This document shows, in pieces, positions 32,521-44,900 of a stretch of 64,000 bases of DNA. Position 1 is the first letter of the stretch, and every line of letters begins with the position of its first letter. Position numbers and translations under genes: made by a program. The notes beneath the pieces are model-generated. The model saw nothing but the letters and a program-made list of their open reading frames with translations. It ran no database searches and was not told the origin of the DNA. This DNA comes from Shiella aurantiaca (GTDB taxonomy: Bacteria > Bacteroidota > Bacteroidia > Cytophagales > Cyclobacteriaceae), in contig JAUHJS010000001.1 in assembly GCA_030412945.1 (NCBI GenBank), positions 124,001 through 188,000 on the forward strand, written 5' to 3'.

Positions 32521-35500
32521 ATGAATAAGCATATATTTTTTATACTAATTGGCTTACTGTGCTTTAGTAACACACTACTGGCCCAAGCCCCTATCGTTAC
32601 CGGACTAAGCACCCAATCGGCTGCCGTTACCGAAGAAATTGTTATAAATGGAAGTAATTTTGGTACCAACTTAGCCAATATTCAGGTGTGGTTTGGGGCT
32701 GCAAAAGGCACTATTACCAGCCTCGACAATTACCTGATTCGGGTGCAAGTGCCTATTGGCGCCACCTATGATAACATAGCGGTTATTAATACCACTACAG
32801 GTTTGGTAGGCTATTCTTCCCAACGTTTTTATCCTAGTTATAGCGGTGAAGAATACTTAGCCAATAGTGGTGTTGATTTAGAAATTAGCAGCACCTCTAA
32901 TTTTTTTGACATCGTTTCATCAGACCTGGACCAAGATGGGCTACCCGACCTCATTCTAACCAAAGATGAGAGCAATGCTACGGATATTACCATTCTAAAA
33001 AACCAAAGTACACCTGATAACCTTCAGTTTACTACCATTAATCAGTCACTATTACCTGTGCTCCAATTTAATTCCCCTACCACCAAGGTAGTAGCGGGTG
33101 ATATTGATGGCAATGGTAAGCCTGATTTATTGATATCTAAAGGAGGAACACCCCGAAATGCCATTTTAATTTTGGAAAACACCACCGTTGGAGGCAATAT
33201 TTCTTTTACCCGTAAGACGAACCTCAACTTACCCAATAATCAGGACAATGCCATTGAGGTAAAACTTCGCGATTTGGACGGTGATGGTAAGCCTGATTTA
33301 TTGGTTTCTAACAGTAATAACAATGGAAGAATGTACATCTTCCAAAATACCAGCAGCGTAAACTCACCCTCTTTCAACACTACTCCCATTACGCTAACTA
33401 TTACCGGACTCTCACAAAACACCTCTTCGGGACTGGATGTGGCCGATTTGAATAATGATGGTCGTCCGGAAATTATTGTAAGCCCCTTTGTGGAGCGCAA
33501 TATTGCCTTTTTCGAGAATGAGAGTATTCCCGGACAAATTAGTTTTAAGGCCAATCAGTTGATTACCACCTCTGGCAGTGTGGACAACCTACGTATTGCC
33601 GATATCAATGATGATGGAAAGAAAGATTTGATTTTCACCCAAGTGGCCAACAATGTGGTGAGCGTTATGCGCAACCTGACCAACGAGGGCGAAGCCGTCA
33701 GCTTTGTTGACACACCTTTTAATGCAGGTGCGGCAGGTAATCCCTCCGGACTGGAGATTGGGGACGTAAATGGTGACGGAAAAATCGACTTAGTAGTAAG
33801 CAAGCTCAGCAGTACCACCCTTAATGTGTTTATAAATAATACCACCAAGGGAAGTAATACGATTTCATTTGAAAGCAAAAACCTGACAATCAGCAACTTT
33901 TCTTGGAATGTAAATGTGGGGGATTTGGATGCCGATGGCAAGCCGGATTTTGCCATAACCTCATTTAGAAAAGATGGCTCAAACAACTTTACCTCCCGTA
34001 AATTAGAAATTGTTAGAAACATTAGTTGCTATACGCCAAAGATTATCACCGATACGGGAGAAGACAATATTGTACTTTGTGCCGGCCAAACCAAAACCCT
34101 AAAAATCGCCAAATCGGTGAATGTCAACTACACGTGGTATAAAGAAGGCGAGGGCGCCCCAATAAAAGTAGCTTCTGGAGCTGATAATACGCTTACCATT
34201 ACAAGTGGTGGCGAATACTATGTAGTGGCTGAATCCGAAAATAGTGCGTGCAGCGAGGAATCTAACCACATTATAGTAGAACAATTGCCAGAAAGCGGCC
34301 CTACGGCCTCTATTCCTTCCAATTCAGGCCCGGTATGCGAGGGAAATGATATACAATTAAATGCTACCACCGTATCAGGAGCTAGCTATCTTTGGGAAGG
34401 GCCCAATGGCTATACCAGTGAAGAACAAAATCCCCTACTAACGGCCGTATCGGCAGAGCAAGCGGGTATTTACCACCTTACCACCAAAGTAGGCGATTGC
34501 TTAAGCCAGGTTCAGGAAACCATTGTAGAGATTGAATCTTTGCCAAGTTTGTATATCAATTCTTCCGCGGCACTTTTACAATGTGCAGGAGGAAGCACAC
34601 TTCTTACAGTCACTAGCTACACCGGTTATGCCTTTCAATGGTTGAAAGACGGAGAGGAAATCGCCAATGCCACTAGCAATAGTTTGACGGTTAGCAGCAC
34701 GGGTGATTACACCGTGGAAGTAACCAACACCCTTTCGGAAAACACCTGCGCCAAATTGGTAGGGCCGGTAGAAGTGATTATTTTAAACGATTTACAAGCC
34801 GCCTTCACCCCATCGGGTACCTGCGTGGGTACTACTACCAGTTTTTCCAATACTACCGAAGTAATAGAAGGTCAGAACATTAGCTATGCTTGGGAATTTG
34901 GTGATGGTGCTACCTCCGATGAGGCCAATCCTTCACACGATTATGCCGCAGCGGGTTCCTATCAAGTAGAACTTACCGTGACTTATACGGATGCAGGCTG
35001 TTCCGATACGGAAATCCAGACGGTGGTAATCAATGAAGGCATTGTTCCTGAGATAGCCTTGGATGGAGAAATATTCACCAGTGAATTTATTGAAATATGC
35101 CCAGACGATAATCGTTTGATTAGTATTGTAAATGTGGACGATTATACGAGCATAAGCTGGGTAATTAATAACAGTAATCAGCCGGCCACCACGCCTACCC
35201 TATCCGTAGCTACCTTGGGCACCTATGCGCTAACGCTTACTGATATCAATGGCTGTGTAAAAACCTATACCTATACCGCTGAGGCGGCCGAAGTTCCTAC
35301 GCTTACAGGCCCTCCTAATAATACCGTACAATTGATTCTGGGCAATTCAGTTACCATTCCGGTAATTACAACACCCAATCCCTTCGAAGGACTTAGCTTC
35401 TTATGGACACCCTCTGAAGGCTTGAATGATGCCACTGTAATTAGCCCTACGGCTTCTCCTACAGCCAATACTACCTACACCCTCACTGCCACTACATTGG

Positions 35501-35811
35501 ATGGCTGCGAGGTAAATCTATCGGTATTGGTAGAGGTAATCCCTGGAGATAATATAGTAGCCCCTAAATTTTACTCGCCTAATGGAGATGGGCAGAATGA
35601 TACCTGGGTAATCCCGGCAGTAGATTTATACAGCGAATGTACCTTAACTATCTATGATAGAAATGGACGTAAGGTTTTTGAGCAAAAAGGATATAACAAT
35701 GATTGGGACGGAACCGCCAATGGTAAGGAACTAGCCCCCGGAACCTATTATTTCTTGATGAATTGCCCCGATAAGAAGCCAGCCGCTGGCAATGTATTAC
35801 TTGTAAGATAG
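32521..35811 (+). CDS. Secreted adhesin with FG-GAP repeats, PKD domain and T9SS type B domain
   Basis: A 1,096-residue surface protein. Order: signal peptide (FFILIGLLCFSNTLLAQ), an IPT/TIG-like domain (VTGLSTQSAAVTEEIVINGSNFG), seven FG-GAP/VCBS calcium-binding repeats (DLDQDGLPDL, DIDGNGKPDL, DLDGDGKPDL, DLNNDGRPEI, DINDDGKKDL, DVNGDGKIDL, DLDADGKPDF), Ig-like repeats, a PKD domain (YAWEFGDGATSDEANPSHDY), and the type B sorting domain (PNGDGQNDTW ... DWDGTANGKELAPGTYYF). It should be exported by the type IX system, perhaps with the PorP/SprF protein upstream. Confidence 0.9.
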   Translation: MNKHIFFILIGLLCFSNTLLAQAPIVTGLSTQSAAVTEEIVINGSNFGTNLANIQVWFGAAKGTITSLDNYLIRVQVPIGATYDNIAVINTTTGLVGYSSQRFYPSYSGEEYLANSGVDLEISSTSNFFDIVSSDLDQDGLPDLILTKDESNATDITILKNQSTPDNLQFTTINQSLLPVLQFNSPTTKVVAGDIDGNGKPDLLISKGGTPRNAILILENTTVGGNISFTRKTNLNLPNNQDNAIEVKLRDLDGDGKPDLLVSNSNNNGRMYIFQNTSSVNSPSFNTTPITLTITGLSQNTSSGLDVADLNNDGRPEIIVSPFVERNIAFFENESIPGQISFKANQLITTSGSVDNLRIADINDDGKKDLIFTQVANNVVSVMRNLTNEGEAVSFVDTPFNAGAAGNPSGLEIGDVNGDGKIDLVVSKLSSTTLNVFINNTTKGSNTISFESKNLTISNFSWNVNVGDLDADGKPDFAITSFRKDGSNNFTSRKLEIVRNISCYTPKIITDTGEDNIVLCAGQTKTLKIAKSVNVNYTWYKEGEGAPIKVASGADNTLTITSGGEYYVVAESENSACSEESNHIIVEQLPESGPTASIPSNSGPVCEGNDIQLNATTVSGASYLWEGPNGYTSEEQNPLLTAVSAEQAGIYHLTTKVGDCLSQVQETIVEIESLPSLYINSSAALLQCAGGSTLLTVTSYTGYAFQWLKDGEEIANATSNSLTVSSTGDYTVEVTNTLSENTCAKLVGPVEVIILNDLQAAFTPSGTCVGTTTSFSNTTEVIEGQNISYAWEFGDGATSDEANPSHDYAAAGSYQVELTVTYTDAGCSDTEIQTVVINEGIVPEIALDGEIFTSEFIEICPDDNRLISIVNVDDYTSISWVINNSNQPATTPTLSVATLGTYALTLTDINGCVKTYTYTAEAAEVPTLTGPPNNTVQLILGNSVTIPVITTPNPFEGLSFLWTPSEGLNDATVISPTASPTANTTYTLTATTLDGCEVNLSVLVEVIPGDNIVAPKFYSPNGDGQNDTWVIPAVDLYSECTLTIYDRNGRKVFEQKGYNNDWDGTANGKELAPGTYYFLMNCPDKKPAAGNVLLVR

Positions 35812-35867
35812 GTAACCACATTCCGCTTTTTTTTCGCAATTATCCACGTGATATATCCGTGTAAAAT

Positions 35868-35903
35868 GACGTATTTTATCGATTAATAGTATAAAATACG
35901 GTC
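35868..35903. promoter_or_regulatory. Hairpin in the gap before the giant adhesin gene
   Basis: CGTATTTTA (35870-35878) pairs with TAAAATACG (35892-35900). It lies in the 159-bp gap between the two adhesin genes. There is no clear T-tract, so it may be a weak terminator for the first gene or an operator for the second. Confidence 0.35.
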
Positions 35904-35970
35904 TTATTACATATATCAGGTGGATAATTTTATTTTTCATAATTTCGTAATAGCATCCATTAGTACGATT

Positions 35971-38900
35971 ATGAATCGATTTTTTGCTTTTACCCTAGGT
36001 GCATTCCTATTTTTTTCATTGAATGCTTTTGCCCAATCTGAAATCTGTAATAATAATTTAGATGATGATGGAGATGGTCTCATCGATTGTAATGATACCG
36101 ATTGCCAATTTGGTGCCAATATTGAGGAAGGTTGCAATTGCTTCGACAATGTGGACAATGATGGTGACGGAACCATCGATGAAAATGACCCCGATTGTAC
36201 CAAATACTTTGGCTTGGAGTTTATTGGCGAAGGCTCCGATTGCAGTTTAGACCCTCCTGCCGGATCAGATGTATTCGATTCCATTAGTGATGACCCTACC
36301 TTCTCAGGGCAGAATACCGTAGATACTCAATCTAAAATGGCTGTAGGCGATGTAGATGGCGATGGACAGCCAGATATAGTAACTACCTCGAAATTCAATA
36401 AGGCCGTTAGGGTAATTAACACTTTAACGGGAGATGAAAAAAGCCTCTTTCGAACCCCTCAGGATTCTCCTAATGGATATTTCCCCGATAACAACAACAA
36501 ACATTACCAAGAACTAGAGGTTGCTATTGCCGATATCGATGGCGATGAAGTCGCAGAAATCTATACCATTGCCTCATTTCGTAGTACAAGTAATGATCCA
36601 GCTACCAAATTTTATCTCCTAGGCTTTCGCTATGCACCCGGAACCTTAATTCCCATATTCTCAAGCCCTGTGTATTTAGGTACACAGCGGCCCGGCTCTA
36701 TGGGTATTACAGATTTTGATGGAGATGGGCTAGCCGAAGTATATGTGCGCAATATGATTTTTGCGGCTGAGAATGGCGCCATTCTGGCTAACCCGGGCGG
36801 TAACTGGCAAACAGAAGTGAACTCAGGCTCCGTAGCGGTAAACATTGATAAAAGCAGTGCCAACCAAGAACTGGTATGTGGTAAAATCATTTACACCGTG
36901 CCTAACCTCAGTGCACGTACTACCCAAACTCTTACCGTTTGGAAAAACCTAGACGATACGCACCCTAATTATTATTTTCCAAAAGTAGTAGCGGGGGTAG
37001 CAGAGTACGGTACGGTCAACTTTAGCACTACCAGTGTGGCCGATATCAATGAAGATGGCAATATCGATGTGGTGTTATCAGGTGCACGAACCAACAATAC
37101 GGGACCCACTACAGTATTTTATTGGGATGTAGCCCAAAATATTGCCACTCATTTTTCTCCGCCCGATACCACAGCTGCCGCAGGTGGAGGCGGAAGCAAT
37201 GGCTGGCCTTGGGGAACTAGCCGTGTGAATATTGGGGAAATAGATGGGGATGGTCGCTTAGAACTAACCTTTACGGCAGGAACCCGCCTTTGGGCTTTGG
37301 ATGTGGCCAATGATGGTACGCTTACCACCGCTTGGCCGTTTCCCTATTACAGGGCCTTGAAAGATGCTAAATCAGGTTTGATAGCCAATACCGTATATGA
37401 TTTTAACAATGATGGTGCTCCCGAACTCGTATATCGCGACTCCGAACAATTGGTTATTGTAAACGGTGCCGATGGAGGCGTAAGTGGAACAGGAACACAA
37501 ACTGAGCTGAAAGTCCTGCCATGCCAATCGCATACCTTTACTGAAGGCCCGATAATTGCCGATGTAAATGGCGATGGTGCTACCGATATTTGCGTACCCT
37601 GTTATACGAGTAATAATGCTAATGCCTTCAAACTTGATGCGGATATCCAACAACAGGCTTTGGGAGGTATCCGATTATATTATAGCTCGGCTAATGACTG
37701 GCTGCCTACCCGTCAGGTATGGAATCAGGCAGGCTATTTTGTTATCCATATAAAAGACGACCTAACCGTACCGCGTACACAAATGGATATGACCACGGTT
37801 TTTGGAACAGGTGCTTGTCCGAATGGTGTACCCGGCCCGCAACAACCTTTTAATACCTATTTGAACCAAGTGCCCACCTTAGGGCCAAATGGCTGTCCGG
37901 TGTTCCCGGCACCAGATATTACCTTTGCCGGAGATGACCCCAACGACCCAAGTGTCGATCCTACTTCTCCTGATTATTTCCCTGCGGTGAAATTCACCCC
38001 GCCAACCTGTGGCGATTTGGGTATTTCGGTGGAGTTCAATATCGTAAACAATGGTTCTTTGACCATCTCAGATGATATTCCTGTAACCTTCTATTTAAAT
38101 AACCCAACAGATGCAGCAGCAAATGCCAGTTATATTCTGCATTCGCTTACACTTCCCGTCACCAATTTTGAAGTGGGCGACACGCTTTCTTTTGGACCCT
38201 ATTCATTTAATGGCCCGGGTACTACCTTTACGCTGTACGCGTCTTTGAATGACGATGGTTCCGCCTTGCCGCTCGATACTACCCGTACCTCTACGGAATG
38301 TAAGTTAGGCAACAATATCTACAGTGTACTGATTGATCCTCAGCCTTTTGATGTAGCTATTGAAATTGTTAGCGATAACAATAAATGTACGGATGATGCC
38401 CCAGACCAAGGGGAATTGAAAGCGGTAATCACCAAGGATGGTGTGGTGGTAACCGACTACAGCAAATATGCCTTCCAATGGTATGTAGGCGAAGCACCTG
38501 ATACTACCCGTATTCCTGCACCGGAGGGCACGGGCGATCGGCTTTTCTTTGTCTCGGATACCACCCGGTATACCTTAATCGTGACCAATACCGAAAAAGG
38601 CTGTTCGAGTAATCCGATAGATACCTTAGTATCTCGCGCACAACCGGAAATTTTTGTAAACTTCAATGAAATCTCGCGCCAAACCCAGTGTTTCCCTTAC
38701 AATGGTGAACTGGAAGTATTTCTGACAGATGTAAATGGAGCTGCTGTAGACCCTACAGGCTATACCTTTGCTTGGTATGTAACCAACTTCTCCAATCCGC
38801 TGGGTATAGTGGGTCGTGTGGGTGATAATCTGGTAGCGGCAGAATACCTGGTAACAGCAGAAAAGAATGGCTGTACCTATCAAGGTTCTTATACACTTTT

Positions 38901-41900
38901 AGGACCAACTTTACCAACCGTATCGGCCAGCCTTCTGCAAGGTGTTTTTAGTTGTACTACCCCAAGCAGTGGTAGCGTAACAGCCGTAGCAGAAATTAAT
39001 GGCGTGGTACAAGACCCCGCCAACTATGAATTTGAGTGGTATTTCTGGGACGAAGTAAATCAGCAAATAGGAAGTTTGATATCCGCTACCGACAAAGCCG
39101 CTACTCGCACAGGCCTTGCGGCCGGATGGTATGCCGTGGTAGCCAAAGACATTGCCACCCAATGTAGCAGTACCCCTCCTATTCCTATTGAAGTAACCGA
39201 TGAGCGAATTTATCCGATAGCTATTATTACGGAAGTTGCTCCTCAAACCTCTTGCGATGAGAATCAACCGAACGGTATCCTTGAGGCGAATGTCTATGAT
39301 CCGAGCGATTTAACTACTCCTCTTGATCAGGCTCTGTTTAATTTTGAATGGTTCCAAGGAGATAATACCCTGGCCGCTAATGCGCATACCAGCGTAGACG
39401 AAAATGGAAGAGTGGCACTCGAAGTAGCAGGTGGTGGTATTCCCTACACCGTACGTGTGAGTTATAAAGCCTCTGGGTGTTCGCACGATACTATTTTTGT
39501 GATATCGGAAGACAAAAACTTCCCGGTGGTTACAGGCACTACGCAGCCCAACTCGGTATGTAACGATGCCTTGGCTAGCCAGCAATATACCGGAGCCATC
39601 GACCTAGATATTACCTTTGATGGTGTTGCTGTTAATGACCTTGCTGGTTACACAGTAGACTGGTTCCATGGGACGGATACTAACATTGCAGATTCGCTTA
39701 TTGTAAGTAATAGTTCATTTACACTATCAGGTCTCAAAGATGGCTACTACTCCGTGCTCGTGACCAAAGACGATGTGCATTGTACCAGTACTCCGGTAGA
39801 TTTCCAAATCCTAAATGAAACCGTTCAGCCTATTGTGAATCTGGCCCTTACCCCAGAAACTACCTGTTCAGGAACACCTAATGGCGCTATCAGTGCCTCG
39901 GTGGATGAAACCGCCCAAGGCGGAGCCGCTGCTGTTACCACAGGCTATACTTTTGCTTGGTTTAGCGGAAACGACACCCTGGCAGCCAATGCGTTAGGCG
40001 TTACCTCCGCCACACTATCAGGAATTGAAGGGGGCGCCAACTATACCGTATTGGTAACCAATACCCTTACAGGCTGTCAGCGTGTACAAAGTACTTTCTT
40101 GGCCGATGAAAGTGAGTTGCCTGTCATTAGTTTAGATCAAACGCCTAATACTGTTTGTGATGTTTCCCTTACCTCCGACCCAAGTACTATTCAATATACG
40201 GGTACTGTCACCGCTACTTTATCTCCTTTTGCCAATGGTAGTTCAGACTATACGGTGGAACTATATGAAGGAGCTGCTGTGGCAGGAACTCCTTCAACAC
40301 AAAATGTAGCCATAACTACGGCCATCTTTACCAATCTGGAAGATGGCTTCTATACGGTTCGCTGGGTTGACAATGACTTGGGCTGTACCTCTTTACCTCA
40401 AACCATAGAGGTAAAACTGGAACCCGATTTACCCGTAATTGTGCTTACTCCAACAGGTTCTACCAACTGCCCGGGCGGAACGCCAAACGGTAGTATTAGC
40501 ACGGATATAGATGCGGGAGCTCCAAGTACCGATTATGCTTATCAATGGTATACAGGAAGCGATGATTCTTCACCTATTGCTGGCGCCACAGGTGCCACTA
40601 TCACCGGCATTCAGGGCGGAGCTACCAACACTTATACTGTACGTGTGACGAATTTGGCTACGGGTTGTCGTCAGTTAGGAACTATTACCCTACCCGATGA
40701 CAGCGAGGAACCCACTCTTACGCTGGCACAGACGCCTAATACCATTTGTGATGCCACATTAGGTTTCGATGGTGCGATTTCCATCACGCTTGATGCCACT
40801 TTTACGGGTTCGGGCGATTATTCTGCCAAACTTTTTGACGATGGTGGGGTAGAAATTGACAATGAAACCACTATTACTGGCAATACATTCAGCTTTACCG
40901 GATTGGAAGACGGTGACTATACCGTTACTTGGACTGACGATGTGCTGGGTTGTACCTCACAACCTTTTGCCATCAGCGTTCAGCCCAACAAAACATTGCC
41001 TACCGTGGTGCTTACACCTACGGGTTCTACCAATTGCGACCCGGCATTGCCCAATGGTAGCCTAACGGTTTCGGTAAATGGTTCGGCCACGGACCAAAGC
41101 GCAGACTTTACCTACGAATGGTTTGAGGGAGATTCGGATTCGGATCCTTTAATTGGCGGAGCTACTGCATTCGAATTGCTCAACCGTCAAGGTGGAGCTG
41201 CTGAACAATATACCGTGCGTGTTACCGATATAAGTACGGGGTGTTTTGCCCTAGCTACCACTACCTTGCCAGATGACAGCGAGGAACCCACTCTTACACT
41301 GGCACAGACGCCTAATACGATTTGTGATGCCACATTAGGTTTCGATGGTGAGATTGCCATCACGCTTGATGCCACTTTTACGGGTTCGGGCGATTATTCT
41401 GCCAAACTTTTTGACGATGGTGGAGTAGAAATCGACAGTGAATCTACTATTACCGCTACCACTTTCAGCTTTACAGGATTGGAAGACGGTGACTATACCG
41501 TTACTTGGACAGATGATGTATTGGGTTGTACCTCACAGCCTTTTGCCATCACCGTTCAGCACAACAAAACATTGCCTACCGTGGTGCTTACACCTACGGG
41601 TTCTACCAATTGCGACCCGGCATTGCCCAATGGTAGCCTAACGGTTTCGGTAAATGGTTCGGCCACGGACCAAAGCGCAGACTTTACCTACGAATGGTTT
41701 GAGGGAGATTCGGATTCAGATCCTTTAATTGGCGGAGCCAGTGATTTTGAATTACTTAACCAACAAGGTGCCGCTGGTAAACAGTATACCGTGCGAGTTA
41801 CTGATTTAAGCACTGGTTGCTTTGCTTTGGCGACCACCACTCTAAGCGATAATAGCACAGGACCTGTAATCAACCTTAGCCAAACACCCAATACCATTTG

Positions 41901-44900
41901 CGATGACAGCTTTGCTCCATTCGATGGGGAAATTGATGTCAGTCTTGCCGCTTATCCTAATGGATCAGGCGATTATACCGTAGATTTATATGCTGGAAAT
42001 GATGCCACAGGCACTCTACAAGAGAGTGTTGACATTGCCAGTACCACACACACCTTTACTGACTTAGAAGATGGCTTTTATACAGTAGTTTGGACAGATA
42101 ATGTACTCGGCTGTATTTCACAAGAACTCACCATTGAAGTAGAGGAAGATGTGGTTTTGCCTGTGATAACATCAGTAGTAAAACCGCAAGAATCCTGTGA
42201 TCCAAGCACTCCAAATGGTAGCCTTACCTTTACCGTAGGTGGTACCGATACTGGCTATCGATTCAATCTGTATGAAGGAACAACAACTACCGACCCATTA
42301 GTGGGTGGACCACAGGATGATGATGGCATATTTGCTGGATTAGAAGGAAATACTACCTACTTGGTAGAGGTAATTGACCTAAGTACTGGATGCCGCAATG
42401 AGCAAACCGTGATAGTTCCTGAGGTCATAAAGACACCTGAACTTAGTGTAAGCAAAACCGATATTATCAGTTGCGACCCTGCCGATAGTGGTGAGATAAC
42501 GGCCACTATTGAAATTAACGGGGTAGCCATTGGCGCGGGTGAATATGCCGACTACGATTTTGAATGGTATTTTGGCCAAGATGACTCAGGTACGCCTTTA
42601 ACTGATACCGATGAAGTGCTTGGTGGTATCCAAACTGAAGGCTATTATACCGTTAGGGCGGTACATAGCGTGAATAATTGTGAATCATTATTGGCCACTA
42701 CCTATATCAATGCGCCAAGTCCTTTTAATGTAAAATTCCAAGTAATAACTCCTCCTAACTTCTGTAGTGACTTTAGTGGCGTAGTTACAGCCTATGTAGA
42801 TTTAGATAATGACAATTCCATTGATGCCAATGAAGTAGATCTTTCTAATTTTACTTTTGAATGGTATTCAGGCTGGCCCACTAACACTCCTCCTGCCAAT
42901 TTCTTTACTGATCCTGCGGTACAATTACCTGCAGGCGGTCCAATGACCAATTATAACAATGGTGTAAATTTCACCGGTGTGGCAAACACTTTCCCAAGTG
43001 AAAATGATCTTGCCACTGATACTAATGGTCCTACACTTTTTGGCGTAGCCGATGGACAATATACCTTGGTAGCCACTGATGCCAATGGTTGCAAAAGTTT
43101 TGCTACCTATTATTTAGAATACCTTAATGCGCATGACGTTACGTTTACCGTTAAGAATGATGAAAGCTGTACCAATGATGATGGAGAAATATCTGTAACT
43201 AATGTTATCAATATTGGAGGAACACCTGAGACAGACTTTATTGTTTACATTTTTGATTATGCTACTCCTGATTTCTCTGATTTAACGGCATTGGCAGGAA
43301 CAGCACTTGCTTCTGTTGAAATTACTACTTCACTAGCGGCTGATTTACCATTAACCGTTTCTGGGCTTGCACCAGGCAACTATTATGTAACAGCTTTTAA
43401 CGAGGCTATTAATTGTCCCTCTCCTTTACGATTAGTCACTGTTGAAGAAGCCGCACTAAAACCGCTAATTTCTATTTCTGATATCCAACCTAATCAATCG
43501 TGTACCACACCGGGTACGGGTAGCTTTACCGTTACGGTAAATAAGGATCCTAATGATTTGGTAGCAATTGCTGATTATGATGTGGTTGTAACTGCAGCCA
43601 ACGATGCCGCATTTAACTACACAGATAACGACTTAGCCGATGGTGCCTCAACGGTAGTAGATGGCGTTGGATTAGAAGATGATATCTATACCGTAACTGT
43701 TACTTCCAATTCCGGTTGTGTGAGTACCGTAGATGTGGAAATTAAAGCACAACCAGCTGTTCCGGTATTGAGCCTTACGGGCATTGATATAGTGCCCGAT
43801 ACCAATTGTGACCCCAATAATGGTAGCATCACGGTCGATATTGCAGATTTCAGTATGTCTAATCCTTCTATTCCGGTAGGTGTTATCACAGACTATTCAT
43901 TTACTTGGTATTTTGGCCCCACCGCCACCGGAACACCCATTTATACCGCCACCGGAGCGGCCGGAGGAAATGTATTAGATCCTAGCAAAGTGGCTCCTGC
44001 CCTTTTCCCAGGAGCGGGTACTTACTGGTTGGTCGCTACACGTACTAATAATGGAGCCGGAAACGAAGGCGTGGGTTGTAGTAGTTCGCCTCTGCGAATT
44101 GACATACCGGATGAAGCCATAGATCCTACGCTTGACATTAGCACAACCGGAAATACCGCTTGTAATGCGCCATTTACAGGAGAAATCGTAGCGGAAGCGG
44201 ATGGAGCAGCCGGAACCTATGACTATGAACTATTCCTTGGGGCAGCATCTCAAGGTACACAATCTGCTGCTTTAGGAACTTCGGTAACTTTCTCCCCATT
44301 AGGACCCAATATCTACACCCTCGTGGCTACCAACCAAACCACAGGATGTTCGGTATCCAGAGACATTGAAATTGCAGATACACCTATTTATCCTGACAAT
44401 ATTACTTTCAATGCCAATATGAGCCCGCAGACCTTCTGCAGCAATAATGGTAGCCTAGATATTGATTTTACAGGAGCTTTTGTCGGAACTGAAGGCGATT
44501 ATGATATCACTTGGTTCAATTCCGAAGCCGATTACCAAAGCAATACCCCAAGGGCTGAGACTACTTTCAATTTAAGTGGGCTAGCCGCAGGCGTGTATGT
44601 GTTTACCTTGCAGAAAAACAATGGTGCAGGCAATGGTTGTCCTTCTTCTCCTTACCGCATTGAAGTAACCGAGGATATCACCTATCCAACTCTCGATTTG
44701 GTGGCCAATAGCAATACCACCTGTAGCGGTACACCTGACGGTAGCATTGAAGTAAATGTTGTTACTACGGGATTGGTTTCTACCTTCGATATCAGTATTT
44801 CTCCCGACCCAAATGGCGTAGGCATACAAGCGGGTGTAAATGCATTTACTTTCATTGAGCTAGCCGAAGGTACCTATACCATTACCGCTGTTGACAATGT